64,000 nucleotides of DNA from Urophycis tenuis (lineage: Eukaryota > Chordata > Actinopteri > Gadiformes > Phycidae), in assembly GCA_036785325.1 (NCBI GenBank), contig JAXIVH010000019.1, forward strand, positions 3,432,314 through 3,496,313, read 5' to 3'. A program made the translations under genes and the position numbers. The notes beneath the pieces were generated by a model, which worked only from the letters and a program-made list of their open reading frames with translations, ran no database searches and had not been told where the DNA came from. Within the stretch, counting starts at the first letter, position 1. The number at the start of each line of letters is the position of its first letter. Positions 31,919-45,100 of this stretch are shown one piece after another.

Positions 31919-33044
31919 ATGGACCCAGTGGTCGGAGGCGGCGGCGGCGGCGACCCCGCAGAGGGGGCAGCCGGCACCACGCCCGGCCCTCCGGGGCCGT
32001 CGGGCCAGGATGGAGGCGGGCAGAGGAAGTCGGCGGCCAAACGGAAGCCCAGCGCGGCGGCGGCCAAACGGAAGCCCAGCGTGCCGGCGGGCGCCAAGCC
32101 GAAGAAGCGGCGGAAGAAGGCGAGCCGGCTGGCGGGCCCGGGCTACACCGTCCAGGAGGGGGAGGACATGCTGCTGGTGATCGCCAACACGGCGCAGCAC
32201 GACAACCTGACCTGGCGCCCCAAGAAGAAGAAGAAGAAGGGCGCCGCCGCCAGAAATACAAAGAAGTCGCCGGTCAAGGGGAAGGCGAGAAAGACCGTTC
32301 AGCCCAGGAGCAAAACGCCGGCGGTGGCCAGAGCAGCCCGACCGGCGCCGACCCAGCTGGAACACTCCGACCAGACGACGACGGGAGAGAGTCCGCGTCG
32401 CACAGGACAAGACCTGGACCACAGATGGGGTCAGAGTCTGCCCGAGGAGGTGCTGGTCAGCATCTTTCAGATGATAGTTGTCCAAGATGGTGCCATACCC
32501 TTTCTGTGCAGGTAAGCGGTCAGCGTCATCCGTGTCTTGTCCAAAGTCTCGTTGAAATGAAGTAAAACTCAAATCAAAACATGCAGTATCCTATTTCACA
32601 TTTAAGTAATTATCGTAAAGGAGCAGGTGAGGGCTAAACAACTTTAGTTTAGAAGTAGGTGGGGAGGATCAAACCCTGTACCATTCAGCTGGGAGTCAGA
32701 CAACAAGTAGAATTACTTCTTTTTTTTTTATCCCGTGAGGGAAATTTGGTCTCTGCATTTAACCCAATCGTGAATTAGGTAAACACTCAGCGATGGTGAG
32801 GCACACAGTGAGGTGAAGCACACACTTAAACCCGATGCGGTGAGCTGCCTGCAACAGCGGCGCTCGGGGAGCAGTGAGGGGTTAGGTGCCTTGCTCAAGG
32901 GCACTTCAGCCGTTCGTGCTGGTCGGGGTTCGAACTGGGCTTCGGACTTGTAACCGGAGGGTTACTTGTAACCAGAGACCAAATTTCCCTCACGGGAGGG
33001 AACCAGTAGGCCGCGGTTGCCCCTTCAGACAACAAGTAACATCC

Positions 33045-33084
<40 letters not shown>

Positions 33085-34801
33085 GCGTGTGCGTGTTCCT
33101 CTCCCGTCTCCAGGGTGTCCAGGGTGTGTCGCCTGTGGAACGCGGCGGCCGCCAGCCCCAGCCTGTGGCGCCGCGTGTCGGTCGGGTACTGCTGGGTGGA
33201 GCCCGGCAAGAAGCAGCAGCCCAGGACCGAGGAGAGGATCAAGGAGACGCTCAGGGGGCTGGCCCAGGACAGGTCCGGACCGCCAGCCGCCCCGGCCGTG
33301 GCTGTTTTGTCGTGGAGCACGACGACGCGGGAGGTCGTAAACTGAACTGCTGTCTGTCTGTTTGTCTTCTTCTAGATTCTCTCAGCTCAGGGAATTCACG
33401 CTCCACCACTGGAAGAAGAATGTCGACTACGCTGTTGAAGTAAGTGCTGTTTTTTTTTTTTTTTTTAAGGTGTCCTTCACCAGAAAGCCGTTTAGTACTT
33501 TTGAAATACGAAAGGTCACTCCGAGTTGCATGTGAAAATGTTCTTCTACCCCCACTGCATGCATTAGCCAATGTAAGAAAATAGACGGATAAACGAGCGA
33601 GTCAGAAAAGCCTTACCAACTGACGTCATTTGGTGAATAAGTATGCATGGCCTCGCCTACCTTGACCTGCGCACGCCCGCAGTCCGGTCAGTGATGTTAG
33701 CCAATCAGAGGCGAGTCATTTAAATGTCATGAATATTCATGAGTAACAGCTGAAATCTTGTCGTCGCCCCCCCCTCAACTCCTTCACCAAACTAGAACAG
33801 CCCGAAACAGGAGCACCGGAGCATTTTCTTCACCAAAACCGGCTCACAGGGCATTCACTTATACTAGAGACCACCGCAAAATGTATGATATAACGATGCA
33901 ATGACAGAATACGCTTTTTATTTGCACGCACGCACAGGCACACACAAACAGGCATATAGGCTTATTGGTCTGATTTCTTCATGATACAGTAGAGGATCCC
34001 TTTGCTCTGATGGTTTGATACACGTTCGTCATTTTTGATTTATCTCTGGCTTTATTTTTGTAATGTATGCAGTCAATACTGAAATGTGTGCCTTCATTTT
34101 GAAATTCACGCCTTCATTTTGAAATGTGTCCATTCATTTTGAAACGTGCGCCTTCATTTTGAAACGCACTAATTCCATCCCATCTTTGGACTTGCTCCCC
34201 GCATGCAGGTCGTGTCCCAGTCGTGCCCGCAGCTGGCCTCCCTCACGCTGTCCTACTGCACCGGCGTGACAGGGAAGGCCTTCCAGAGCCTGACTGCGAG
34301 CCGCCTCTCTCTGCAGAGCGTCAACGTGCAGTATTCTGAGGTAGGGCAGGAAACCACAGCGTCAGGACTCATCATGCGCACCATCACGTGGGCCTGTGGG
34401 CGTCTGTTTTCCCTGACTTCAAATTCAAGAAATGAAACGCATTCAGTTTCATTTCTTGAATTTGTTCAACGCGAACATTCACGCTCAGACTTTGGTCCCC
34501 ACAAGTTCTCACGTCAAGGCCGCGAGCGCATTGCCCGTTTTACCTTGGTGTGGGTGTCAACGCCGCTCTGACTCACTTGTGCCTCTACTGTCTCCAGTAC
34601 CAGGTGGAGGGTCTGGCCAGCCTGCTGGAGACCAGCGGCAGCACCCTCAGGAAGCTCCTCTTCACGCACGGGTCCAGGAACGACAGGCTGCTGGCCGTCC
34701 TGTCCGTACGTACAGCGCACGCCCGCCTGTCGTTCACCGGGAACGACCTGAACAAATCTATCAGGACACACGGGAGAAAATGGCAGAAGTTGTTTAGGCA
34801 G

Positions 34802-34834
<33 letters not shown>

Positions 34835-37207
34835 ACAGCACTCACTCCAGTATGGTCCACAGGGGTTTTTTGGGCCTTTTAAACGCAGCACAGGCCCACT
34901 GACCCACTGGGCAAAACAATACATTCAGCCCCTGTTATGTTCTACGCATCCCCTGTTTGTATCCATGTGTAGTAACACACTCCCCCGTCTGTCGTACGCG
35001 TCTCCTAGAGAGGATGCTGCGCAGATCTGGAGCTGCTGGAGATCAACACGAAGCTGGACAGCGGGTTTTGTCAGCTTCCGATCTGCATCCAAGCACTACA
35101 ACAGGGATGCCCTAAACTGAAGGTGGGCCAGTGTCGACCTCTCCGTGACCCTTGACCCCTGATGCGTGGGCGTGCGCGGCGCTCCTCTCATCCCCACGTT
35201 ACTCACGATCTCCCCCCCCCCCCCCCCCCCCCCCACCCCCCCCACACACGGTGAACTCACCAGACGTTCCGGATGCTGAACGTCATCCCGGTGCCCAAGG
35301 CGAGGCAGAAGGCGCAGGAGCCGGCGCCGGGCTTCCCCCTGCTGGAGGAGCTGTGCATGGCCACCACCTCCATCTCCTTCATGAGCGACCGGGACCTGTG
35401 GGACCTGCTGTCCGGCTCCCCCCGGCTGCGGGTGCTGGACCTGCGGGGCTGCTCCCAGGTCACGGCGCTGGGCCTGGAGGTGCTGCCGTGCAACGGTGGG
35501 TCCCACGACGGGGGGTTTATTCTGCCGGTTCTGATCTTTGGGGACGTCGGGATCGGTGTTTGGGGTCGGCCTCGTTGTAAGAAAAGAATTGCTCTTTTGA
35601 TCCCTCGAGGGAAATTTGGTCTCTGCATTTAACCCAATCGTGAATTAGTGGAAATACACTCAGCACACAGTGATGGTGAAACACACACTTATCCCGAGGC
35701 AGTGAGCTGCCAACAGCGGCGCTCGGGCAGCAGTGAGGGGTTAAGTGCCTTGCTCACAGGCACTTCAGCCGTTCCTACTGGTCGGGGTTCGAACTGGCAA
35801 CCCTCCGGTTACAAGTCCGAAGCCCCAACCAGTAGGCCGCGGCTGCCCCTTGTGGAGGTTGTTTTTGCAACCTCCACAACGACCATCACCACGTGTCAAA
35901 TCCAATATGAGACGTTTCCGGTACATCAATAGATGTTGTGAAGCAGTCGAGAAACATGCTCTTCCCCACCGACACCAACCAAAGTGTGACCCGTTTGGAA
36001 TCCCAACATCTAACCCAAATGTGATCCAACAGCCCCCCCTTGTGAGATAACCTTGAACTGCATCAGAAATTAAACTCCAAACCTAAATGTAGCGTTTTAA
36101 AGGAGAGAGAGAGAGAGAGTAATGTGTGCAATGCCAAATGCTGAATCTTAATGGTTTAATACAGAGGCAGGCAACCATGACAGCTATTCTCAGGTCAATT
36201 CACTCACTAACATCTGATGGATGGATTTAACCCTTCTAACAAATCACCCTGAAATCACTGCACTTAAATCTTACCCTTTTTTATTCCCGCACCCTTTTCA
36301 AAAATGGAAAGGAAATGTGTGTGTTTGTCTTATTGTATAAATGGTGGTTAAGATCCTGTGTTTGCCCCCCCCCCCTGCCGCCCCCACCCAGAGCTGGAGT
36401 GTCTGTTCTGGGGCCAGTACTTCAACTTCAGCGTGGCGCTGCCGCCCGTCAGGAAGGACCTCCACAAGCTGGCGGAGAAGTGGGGCCGCAGCATGCGGGA
36501 GCTGGACCTGGCCAACCAGCTCTTCAGCGAGGAGGACCTGGAGCTGGCCCTGGGTCACCTGGCCCGGGCCCCGGACCCGGGGACCCTGCGCTCCCTGAAC
36601 CTCAGCGGGACCAGGATCACCCCCCTGGCCCTCAGGTGGGCGGACTCAGGGGGGGAGGGTCTAGGAGCAGATGATTTATGATGATGATTTACTTATACTA
36701 ATGATAATCATCATGTTTGTTATTTTTATGTGTAGCGCCACTTGTAGAACATGGCCTTAACACTAGCAGGGTTCTGGGTTTGTTTCCCACCAGAGCCACC
36801 ATACTATTCAGGGTTGTAAGAAGCTTTGGATAAAAAACGTCACACACAAAATAGTCCACTGAAGAGCAGTCGTATGGCGTTGGTATCGAGCCCACAGGCT
36901 TATTTGTCAGCCATTTTGTATTTATTTGTATTTCATAACAAAGATCCGATTCACACATTCATTTAATCAAGGAGAACGTCATAACGAGGGAGAAACACGC
37001 CCACCGTACCCCGGCCCTGTCGGCGTGTACGGGACTCAAACGTGTGGCCCGTTGCCTTCTGCTTGTTTTTTGTACAGGTTGATTATTCAGCAGTCGACGG
37101 CACTCAGCTACCTCAACTTACTGTCGTGCCGCAATCTTCCACGAGGCCTGAAGAGGGTGTACCGCGGCCGGGAGGACATCCGCCGGCTGCTGGCGGCGCT
37201 GCAGTAG
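31919..37207 (+). CDS. fbxl6: F-box and leucine-rich repeat protein 6
   Basis: Ten exons, all with GT-AG junctions that keep the frame: 31919-32511, 33114-33272, 33376-33439, 34209-34340, 34598-34705, 35009-35122, 35264-35495, 36392-36635 and 37078-37207. I count nine blocks here, so one further short exon may have been missed or the true number is nine. They total 591 residues (human FBXL6 is 539). The N-terminus is Lys/Pro/Ala-rich with nuclear-localisation-like runs (KRKPS twice, KPKKRRKK). The F-box is at ~172-218 (SLPEEVLVSIFQMIV...RVCRLWNAAAASPSLWRRVSV). Leucine-rich repeats follow (CPQLASLTLSYCTGVT, LRVLDLRGCSQVT, LRSLNLSGTRIT, LSYLNLLSCRNL). It is a substrate adaptor that docks on SKP1-CUL1 ubiquitin ligase. 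Its position beside slc52a2 matches human 8q24.3. Confidence 0.93.
32710..33025 (-). mobile_element. tRNA-derived SINE in fbxl6 intron 1
   Basis: Its core includes gcagtgaggggtta...ggttcgaac, with box-B-like sequence on the minus strand. It is flanked by the 13-bp duplication cagacaacaagta (32697-32709 and 33026-33038). The matching site in the duplicate block (near 59868) has a single copy of this target and no SINE. The same SINE family is at 35579. Confidence 0.85.
33046..33092. repeat. (TG)n microsatellite
   Basis: Just upstream of the fbxl6 exon 2 acceptor. The duplicate block keeps it at 59902-59932. Confidence 0.9.
35579..35849 (-). mobile_element. tRNA-derived SINE in fbxl6 intron after exon 7
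   Basis: Same family as 32710-33025 (ccctcgagggaaatttggtc ... ggggttcgaactggcaac). The bases ttgt occur at both borders (35575-35578 and 35850-35853). The duplicate at about 60560-60575 reads straight through as an empty site. Confidence 0.8.
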
Positions 37208-37564
37208 TTCTGAGGAGGGAGGCCCGCGCAGTCACAGGCTCTTTGTTTGGACAGGTTAAGGTGCAACCCTGCTGCCGCCGTCTCCACGGTCCCCCGGGCA
37301 AACGTGTTGTCGATCACGTGCAGCCGATGATGTCATGGAATCCATGAGCTCGTTTGACAGATGCCAGGTGCTTTTTTTGACAGGTGCTTTTCTTTTGTAC
37401 ACATTCCTGTGTGTTTATTTATGGGTGGAGAATTACATTGGGTGAGTGTTAGTCATGGTTGACTTTGGGATTAGGGAGAGATTACTCGACTTTCTGTGGA
37501 GAAGGTTAAAAAAAGATGAGCTACTCAATCAGGTGGGTGCTTACCCAGAGCCCTTATGATACTT

Positions 37565-38122
37565 CAGGGTTCGTACGGTCATGAAAAACCTGGAAAAGTC
37601 ATGGAATTTTAAAATGGTCATTTCCAGGCCTGAAAAAGTGCTTGAAAAAAATAAAATCGCAAAAGTTTTGGAAAAGTCATGGAAATTTGTAACATTCATA
37701 TTTTCAGGTCGGACACGATTTTCGAATAGTCGAATATTCGTGACACGTTCGAATAAAGAATACTCATTTCAAATGCCGCATTGACTAGTATTGCGTTTCA
37801 CAATGCCGCATTGTTTACATAGAACTATACGCTCGAACCTAATTACGTTTCACGTGGTAAAAAAAAAAATGAAGAGGTTTCCTAGTCCCTAAACAATATT
37901 TAAGCTGATATGTGCGTGTTCTCCGCTGCCAGTGTAGGTACCAGATCGGCTCGGCTTCTAAATCGGCTCGGGGTCCTTCGTCTGCTGATGACGTCACACA
38001 ATACGCTATCTACAGCAACGCCACTCGGACAAACTAAATTGCATTCGACTTTTACGATAATAGCTAGATAGACAGATTTTCAGTTATCTCAATCAAGTCA
38101 CTTGATTGTTCAGTTATCTCAG

Positions 38123-38206
<84 letters not shown>

Positions 38207-38526
38207 GGTTTCACTTATCTGTGTGTGTGTGTATTTGTATACACATATACATAAGTCCAACAGAAAAATTACAATTCTTATGTTTTATGTACATTTTTTG
38301 CCTAACATAAATTGGAGTCCACACACACATAGTCAAAATAAAAAGCAGCATTTGAGATACTGTATGCTTTGGAATTCTCATTGTTAGTTTTAATACTACA
38401 TTTGATCACTTTTTCATGTATACACCGAGATTTCACCAAATGTTTGGTCATGGAAATTTGGTTTAAAGTCATGGAAAAGTCTTGGAAAAGTCATGGAAAT
38501 CTTTTGGTCTAAATGTGTATGAACCC
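37565..38526. mobile_element. hAT-like non-autonomous element near fbxl6 3' end
   Basis: Starts cagggttcgtacggtcatgaaa and ends gtatgaaccc, an inverted pair, with tgatactt on both sides (37557-37564 and 38527-38534). The interior has repeated tggaaaagtcatggaa motifs and a (TA)n run at 38127-38203. An AATAAA at 38560-38565 beyond it may be the original fbxl6 polyadenylation signal, which would put the element inside the 3'UTR. Confidence 0.7.
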
Positions 38527-38673
38527 TGATACTTGAAATGTCCTTTGGTTTATGATATTAATAAAGGTAATCTTTGTATGTACATGTTTGTCGGTTTTCT
38601 TTTTAATATTCATATATATTTGTACTGGTTTTAACTGATCAGCATCCATTACTTGATTTTTTTTGTATGTACA

Positions 38674-38679
<6 letters not shown>

Positions 38680-38703
<24 letters not shown>
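38680..38703. repeat. (TA)n microsatellite
   Basis: Short TA run; a longer homologous run lies at 60835-60886 in the duplicate block. Confidence 0.85.
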
Positions 38704-38709
<6 letters not shown>

Positions 38710-39001
38710 TATATGCATGCATATATGTGTGTAGCACAAGATTCAAATGCCACAGACAATGTACATTAGAGGCCGACAAAAGCTTACACTCCTTACACCC
38801 CTAACAATGAAATGATATTCAAAGTAATTGAAAGTATTGAACTTTAACATGTCCAGTCGCGAAGTTGTGGAATTTCATTTTAGTTGATAATGTTGATTAT
38901 GAAACCCGTCCCATCTCAGATGACATCGAAGGTCTCTCAAAAGTACTACATCTAGACAATAAACCGAACACGAATAGACAAACACAAAGTGTCTTTTAAA
39001 T

Positions 39002-39007
39002 TTTATT
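39002..39007 (-). terminator. eppk1: Polyadenylation signal of epiplakin copy 1
   Basis: Minus-strand AATAAA about 170 bp past the stop codon at 39177. The duplicate gene has the same signal at 61140-61145. Confidence 0.6.
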
Positions 39008-39176
39008 TTAAACACAATTTTGTGTAAGGTGTTTGCATTTATTCCCCGGAATGTATTTCATAAAAAACACCAAGCATTAATGGAAAGTAAGAAAGTGTTT
39101 GCCAAAAACATGTGCATATTTAATCAATTATTAATTATTTAGATGCAATTAAAGGTCAAAGGGGATGATTAGGTCT

Positions 39177-42100
39177 TCACTTGTTCAATGGCAGCAGACT
39201 CAACCCTGTTTTTGGATCACTGAAGCATCTCTCCAGCAGCTGAAGGTAGGTGAGGTTCTCATGTGTGTTTGGGTCGAAAAAGCCCTTGGTGTCATCATCT
39301 GGATCAGACAGGATCTGGTTCATTTTCTCATCAAAGTATCCCCGTTGGTACGCAACCTCTACTGGCACTCTGTGGCTGTGCACAGGGTCAATGATGCCAC
39401 CTGTAGCAATTTGTGCTTCCAGGAGACGAACTCCATGATCCTTTACAATAAGGTCCTTCTGCAAGGCCTGGAACAACGAAATTATCTTATCAGTGTAAGG
39501 ATCCGTGTATCCAGTCACTGCTCTTTCAGCTGAAAGCAGTTTCTTTTCCCATTCAGAGCCAATCACACCTTGAGCTGCTGCATCTTCTACTGAGAGTTTC
39601 TTGTTATTCACTGGGTCTATGATGAAGCCAGTGGCTGCTTGGGCCTCAAGAAGGACCAGGGAAGTTCCAGGGGTGAGCAGACCCTTGGATTTGGCCTCGT
39701 AGATGCTCATGGTTGCTTTGTTGGACTGAAGGTACACCCCTGCAATACTGTTTGTTCCCTCCAAGTACTTGCGCACTGAGTCCATCTCACTGACTTCTGT
39801 CACAGTGACCTTTCCCGCATTGAGATCCTCAAAGAGTTTCTCATCAATGATTTTACATTCCAGGAGTTCAGTAGCACTGACGTCTTTTCTGATTCCATGG
39901 AAGGCGTTACTGTGAGTGGAAGTGGTAGCCGTGGTTGTGGTGATGGTGGTTTTGGTGGTGCTGACATTTGAGTCAATTTCTGGAGGTTGGCAATATACCA
40001 TTGAGGATGTTGTGGTTGTTGTGGTCTGCTGCTGAATGATGGTGAGTAGGATCTCCAGGAAGCTTTCAATGTTGATGGTTCCAGACTTGTACTGCTGGAC
40101 CAGCTCCCTCCTCCTCTCTTCAGTGACATACTTGGAGTACAGCAGGTCCCAGAGAGAAACACTCCTTCCTTGATATTTTCCTCCAGCTCGGGTCGTTATT
40201 GTAGATTTCAGAATGAGTTTTGTTGCCTCATCAACAAAGAAGTAAAACTCTCCCTTCTTTGCGATGACTAACAGACTCAACCCTGTTATTGGATCTCTGA
40301 TGCATCTCTCCACCAGCTGGAGATAGGTGAGGTTCTCCTGTGTGTTAGGGTCGAAAAAGCCCTTGGTGTCATCATCAGGATCAGACAGGATCTGGTTCAT
40401 TTTCTCATCAAAGTATCCCCTTTGGTATGCAACTTCTACTGGCACTCTGTGGCTGTGCACAGGGTCTATGATGCCACCTGTAGCAATTTGTGCTTCCAGG
40501 AGACGAACTCCATGATCCTTTACAATAAGGTCCTTCTGCAAGGCCTGGAACAACGAAATTATCTCATCAGTGTAAGGATCTGTGTATCCAGTCACTGCTC
40601 TTTCAGCTGAAAGCAGTTTATTTTTCCAATCAGCGCCAACCACACCTTGAGCTGCTGCATCTTCTACTGAGAGTTTTGTGTTATTCACTGGGTCTATGAT
40701 GAAGCCAGTGGCTGCTTGGGCCTCAAGAAGGACCAGGGAAGTTCCAGGGGTGAGCAGACCCTTGGATTTGGCCTCGTAGATGCTCATGGTTGCTTTGTTG
40801 GACTGAAGGTACACCCCTGCAATACTGTTTGTTCCCTCCAAGTACTTGCGCACTGAGTCCATCTCACTGACTTCTGTCACAGTGACCTTTCCCGCATTGA
40901 GATCCTCAAAGAGTTTCTCATCAATGATTTTACATTCCAGGAGCTCAGTAGCACTGACGTCTTTTCTGATTCCATGGAAGCCGTTACTGTGAGTGGAAGT
41001 GGTAGCCGTGGTTGTGGTGATGGTGGTTTTGGTGGTGCTGACATTTGAGTCCATTTCTGGAGGTTGGCAAAGTACCATTGAGGATGTTGTGGTTGTTGTG
41101 GTCTGCTGCTGAATGATGGTGAGTAGGATCTCCAGGAAGCTTTCAATGTTGATGGTTCCAGACTTGTACTGCTGGACCAGCTCCCTCCTCCTCTCTTCAG
41201 TGACATACTTGGAGTACAGCAGGTCCCAGAGAGAAACACTCCTTCCTTGATATTTTCCTCCAGCTCGGGTCGTTATTGTAGATTTCAGAATGAGTTTTGT
41301 TGCCTCATCAACAAAGAAGTAAAACTCTCCCTTCTTTGCGATGACTAGCAGACTCAACCCTGTTTTTGGATCTCTGATGCATCTTTCCACCAGCTGAAGA
41401 TAGGTGAGGTTCTCCTGTGTGTTAGGGTCGAAAAAGCCCTTGGTGTCATCATCAGGATCAGACAGGATCTGGTTCATTTTCTCATCAAAGTATCCCCTTT
41501 GGTACGCAACCTCTACTGGCACTCTGTGGCTGTGCACAGGGTCTATGATGCCACCTGTAGCAATTTGTGCTTCCAGGAGACGAACTCCATGATCCTTTAC
41601 AATAAGGTCCTTCTGCAAGGCCTGGAACAACGAAATTATCTTATCAGTGTAAGGATCCGTGTATCCAGTCACTGCTCTTTCAGCTGAAAGCAGTTTCTTT
41701 TCCCATTCAGAGCCAATCACACCTTGAGCTGCTGCATCTTCTACTGAGAGTTTCTTGTTATTCACTGGGTCTATGATGAAGCCAGTGGCTGCTTGGGCCT
41801 CAAGAAGGACCAGGGAAGTTCCAGGGGTGAGCAGACCCTTGGATTTGGCCTCGTAGATGCTCATGGTTGCTTTGTTGGACTGAAGGTACACCCCTGCAAT
41901 ACTGTTTGTTCCCTCCAAGTACTTGCGCACTGAGTCCATCTCACTGACTTCTGTCACAGTGACCTTTCCCGCATTGAGATCCTCAAAGAGTTTCTCATCA
42001 ATGATTTTACATTCCAGGAGTTCAGTAGCACTGACGTCTTTTCTGATTCCATGGAAGGCGTTACTGTGAGTGGAAGTGGTAGCTGTGGTTGTGGTGATGG

Positions 42101-45100
42101 TGGTTCTGGTGGTGCTGACATTTGAGTCAATTTCTGGAGGTTGGCAATATACCATTGAGGATGTTGTGGTTGTCGTGGTCTCCTGCTGAATGATGGTGAG
42201 TAGGATCTCCAGGAAGCTTTCAATGTTAATGGCTCCAGACTTGTACTGCTGGACCAGCTCCCTCCTTCTCTCTTCAGTGACATACTTGGAGTACAGCAGG
42301 TCCCACAGAGAAACACTGATTCCTTGGTATTTTCCTCCAGCTTGGGTTGTTGTTGTAGATTTCAAAATGAGTTTTGTTGCCTCATCAACAAAAAAGTAAA
42401 ACCCTCCCTTCTTTACTACTACAAGCAAACTCAACCCCGTGATTGGGTCTCTGAAGCATCTCTCCAGCAGCTGGAGATAGGTGAGGTTTTCATGTGTGTT
42501 TGGGTCGAAAAAGCCCTTGGTGTCATCATCAGGATCAGACAGGATCTGGTTCATTTTCTCATCAAAGTATCCTCTTTGGTATGCAACCTCTACTGGCACT
42601 CTGTGGCTGTGCACCGGGTCTATGATGCCACCTGTAGCGATTTGTGCTTCCAGGAGACGAACTCCATGATCCTTTACAATAAGGTCCTTCTGCAATGCCT
42701 GGAACAAAGAAATGGTCTCATCAGTGTAAGGATCTGTGTATCCAGTCACTGCTCTTTCAGCTGAAAGCAGTTTCTTTTTCCATTCAGAGCCAACCACACC
42801 TTGAGCTACAGCTTCTTCTACTGACAGTTTCTTATTGTTTAATGGGTCAATGACGAAGCCAGTGGCTGCTTGAGCTTCAAGTAGCACAAGGGAAGTTCCT
42901 GGGGTCAGAAGGCCTTTAGACTTGGCCTCGTATATGCTCATTACTTTTTTTGTTGATTCAACCCTGACACCAGCAATACAGTTGGTGGCGCCAAGGTACT
43001 TCTGAATGGATTCCATTTTATTTACCGTTTCTTCACTGAGATCTCCTTGTACAATTTGTGTGAAGAGGTCTTTTGAGATAATTTTTGATTCATAGAGTTC
43101 ACTCGCAGAGACCTGCTTCCTAAGGCCTTTGAACTTCTTTTCCTTGGACGTCACCTCAATTATTATTGTAGTGACAATGTCAATTATCTGCTCCATCTTC
43201 ATGGCTCCTGACTTGTATTGCTGAAGTAATTGCTCCCGCTTTTGTTTTGAAATATATTCAGAGAGCAAAACCTCCCACAAAGTCCAGCTTTTGCCTTGAA
43301 ACTTTCCTACATCCATGGTCATCATGCAGTTCTTGAATGCAAGCTCGGTTTGCTCGTCGGTATGAAACTCACGTGATCCTTCTTCATAGAGGGGTAGAAG
43401 AAGAAGCCCAGTCTCAGGGTCTTTCTCACAGCGCTCTTTCAATTCAAGATAAGTGACAGCTGCCTTGGTGTTTGGGTCAAAGAACACTTTGGTATCAGCA
43501 TTGAGGGAAGACAGCATTTGGTTCATTTCCTCACTAAAGTATCCCTTTTTTATTGCAACATGAAGAGGTATCCTGTGGCTTTGAATCGGGTCGATGATTC
43601 CGCCGGTCCCCATTTGTGCATCCAGAAGTCGAATGCCCTGGCTTTTCGGGACCAGATCTTTACTCATTGCTTCAAAGAGAGATATTTTAGCATCTGTGAA
43701 AGGGTCTGCATAGCCTGTCACAGCTTTCTCTGCCGAGAGTAATTGCTCATGTAAGTCTGCACCAACAAATTTTTCCCTTGCCGCTTCTTTAACAGTATAG
43801 TGTTTAGCCTTGACTGGGTCAATGATAAACCCAGTGGCAGCTTGGGCTTCCAGCAAAATAAGTGCAGCAGCTGGTGTCAACAGCTCTCTTTCTTTTGCTT
43901 CATAGAAGCTCATGGTCTTCTTGGATGGGTGACTCACAATCCCAGCAATGCTTCCAGTTCCTTTCAGATATTTCTGCACAGATTCACGTTTACAGACCTC
44001 TTCAAGAGTAAGTGTGCCTTCCTCCAAACACTTAAATGTCTTTACATCAATGATGTCACATTCCAGAAGCTGTTTGGCAAAGACCGGTTTTCTGAGGCCC
44101 ATTATGGTCTTGTGAGTTTCAGTCTGTTCTAGTTTTGCAATGGTGCTAATCACTGTTGTGGTTATGCTCTGTGTAGTTGTTTTCTTGGTTCTGTATTTTG
44201 CTATTAATTCCATCCGCTGATCCTCTGTGAAATATCCAGAATGGATCAACTCCCAGATTGAAATAGTTCTTCCTGAGTAAAGGCCCACTGAAATGGTCAC
44301 AAGGGTTTTTTCAAACTCTTGCCTGATTTCTTCATCAGTATATATTTCAACTTTTGTTCCTGCAGATGTGCCTTTTTCATTTAATGGCAGCAGAAACAGG
44401 CCTGTTTCTGTATCTTTGACACATTTGCCTAACATTTCCATGTATGTCAGATTTGCTGTGGTGTTCGGATCAAAAAAGCCCTTTGTGTCATCACTGGGGT
44501 CTGTCAGAATCTGGTTAAGTTCTGCATCAAAGTATCCCTCCCTGTATGCAATGTTGAGTGGTAAGTGGATGCACCTTAAAGGGTCAATGATACCGCCTGT
44601 GGCTATCTGGGCCTCCAGCAAACGGATGCCATGTTCCTTTACAATCAGTTCCTTTTTCAGTGCTTGGAAAAGGGAGATTTTTTTGTCAGTGTACGGATCT
44701 TTGTACCCTGTCACAGCCCTTTCGGCAGATAGGAGCTTTTCATACATATGTGGACTTATGAGCTTGTCTTGTAAAGCCTGCTCCACTGTACATTTCTTGT
44801 TGTTTGTGGGATCAACAATGAATCCTGTAGCGGCTTGGGCCTCGAGAAGACACAGTGCAGTACCAGGTGTTATGTAGCCCTTCTTCTGGGCTTCATAGAT
44901 GCTCAACTTCTGATTAGATGGTTGGAGTATCATGCCAGCGACACAGCTTTTTCCTTGAAGGTAGGTTCTAACACTGTCCATCTTCATTACATCACTGCCT
45001 GTTAGTTTCCCCTCTACCAAACTTTGGTAAGTTGCATTATCTACAATATCTAGTCCCAGAAGATCCACAACTGACACCTTTCCCCTGAGAGCCTCAAAAT

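Noticed and set aside
31725..32572. Minus-strand ORFs of 178-261 codons
   Set aside because: Antisense to fbxl6 exon 1, which has GC-rich low complexity; the sense frame carries the F-box.
39250..42669. Plus-strand ORFs of about 62 codons recurring every 1,077 bp
   Set aside because: They are antisense shadows of the epiplakin coding repeats; their regular spacing is only the repeat period.
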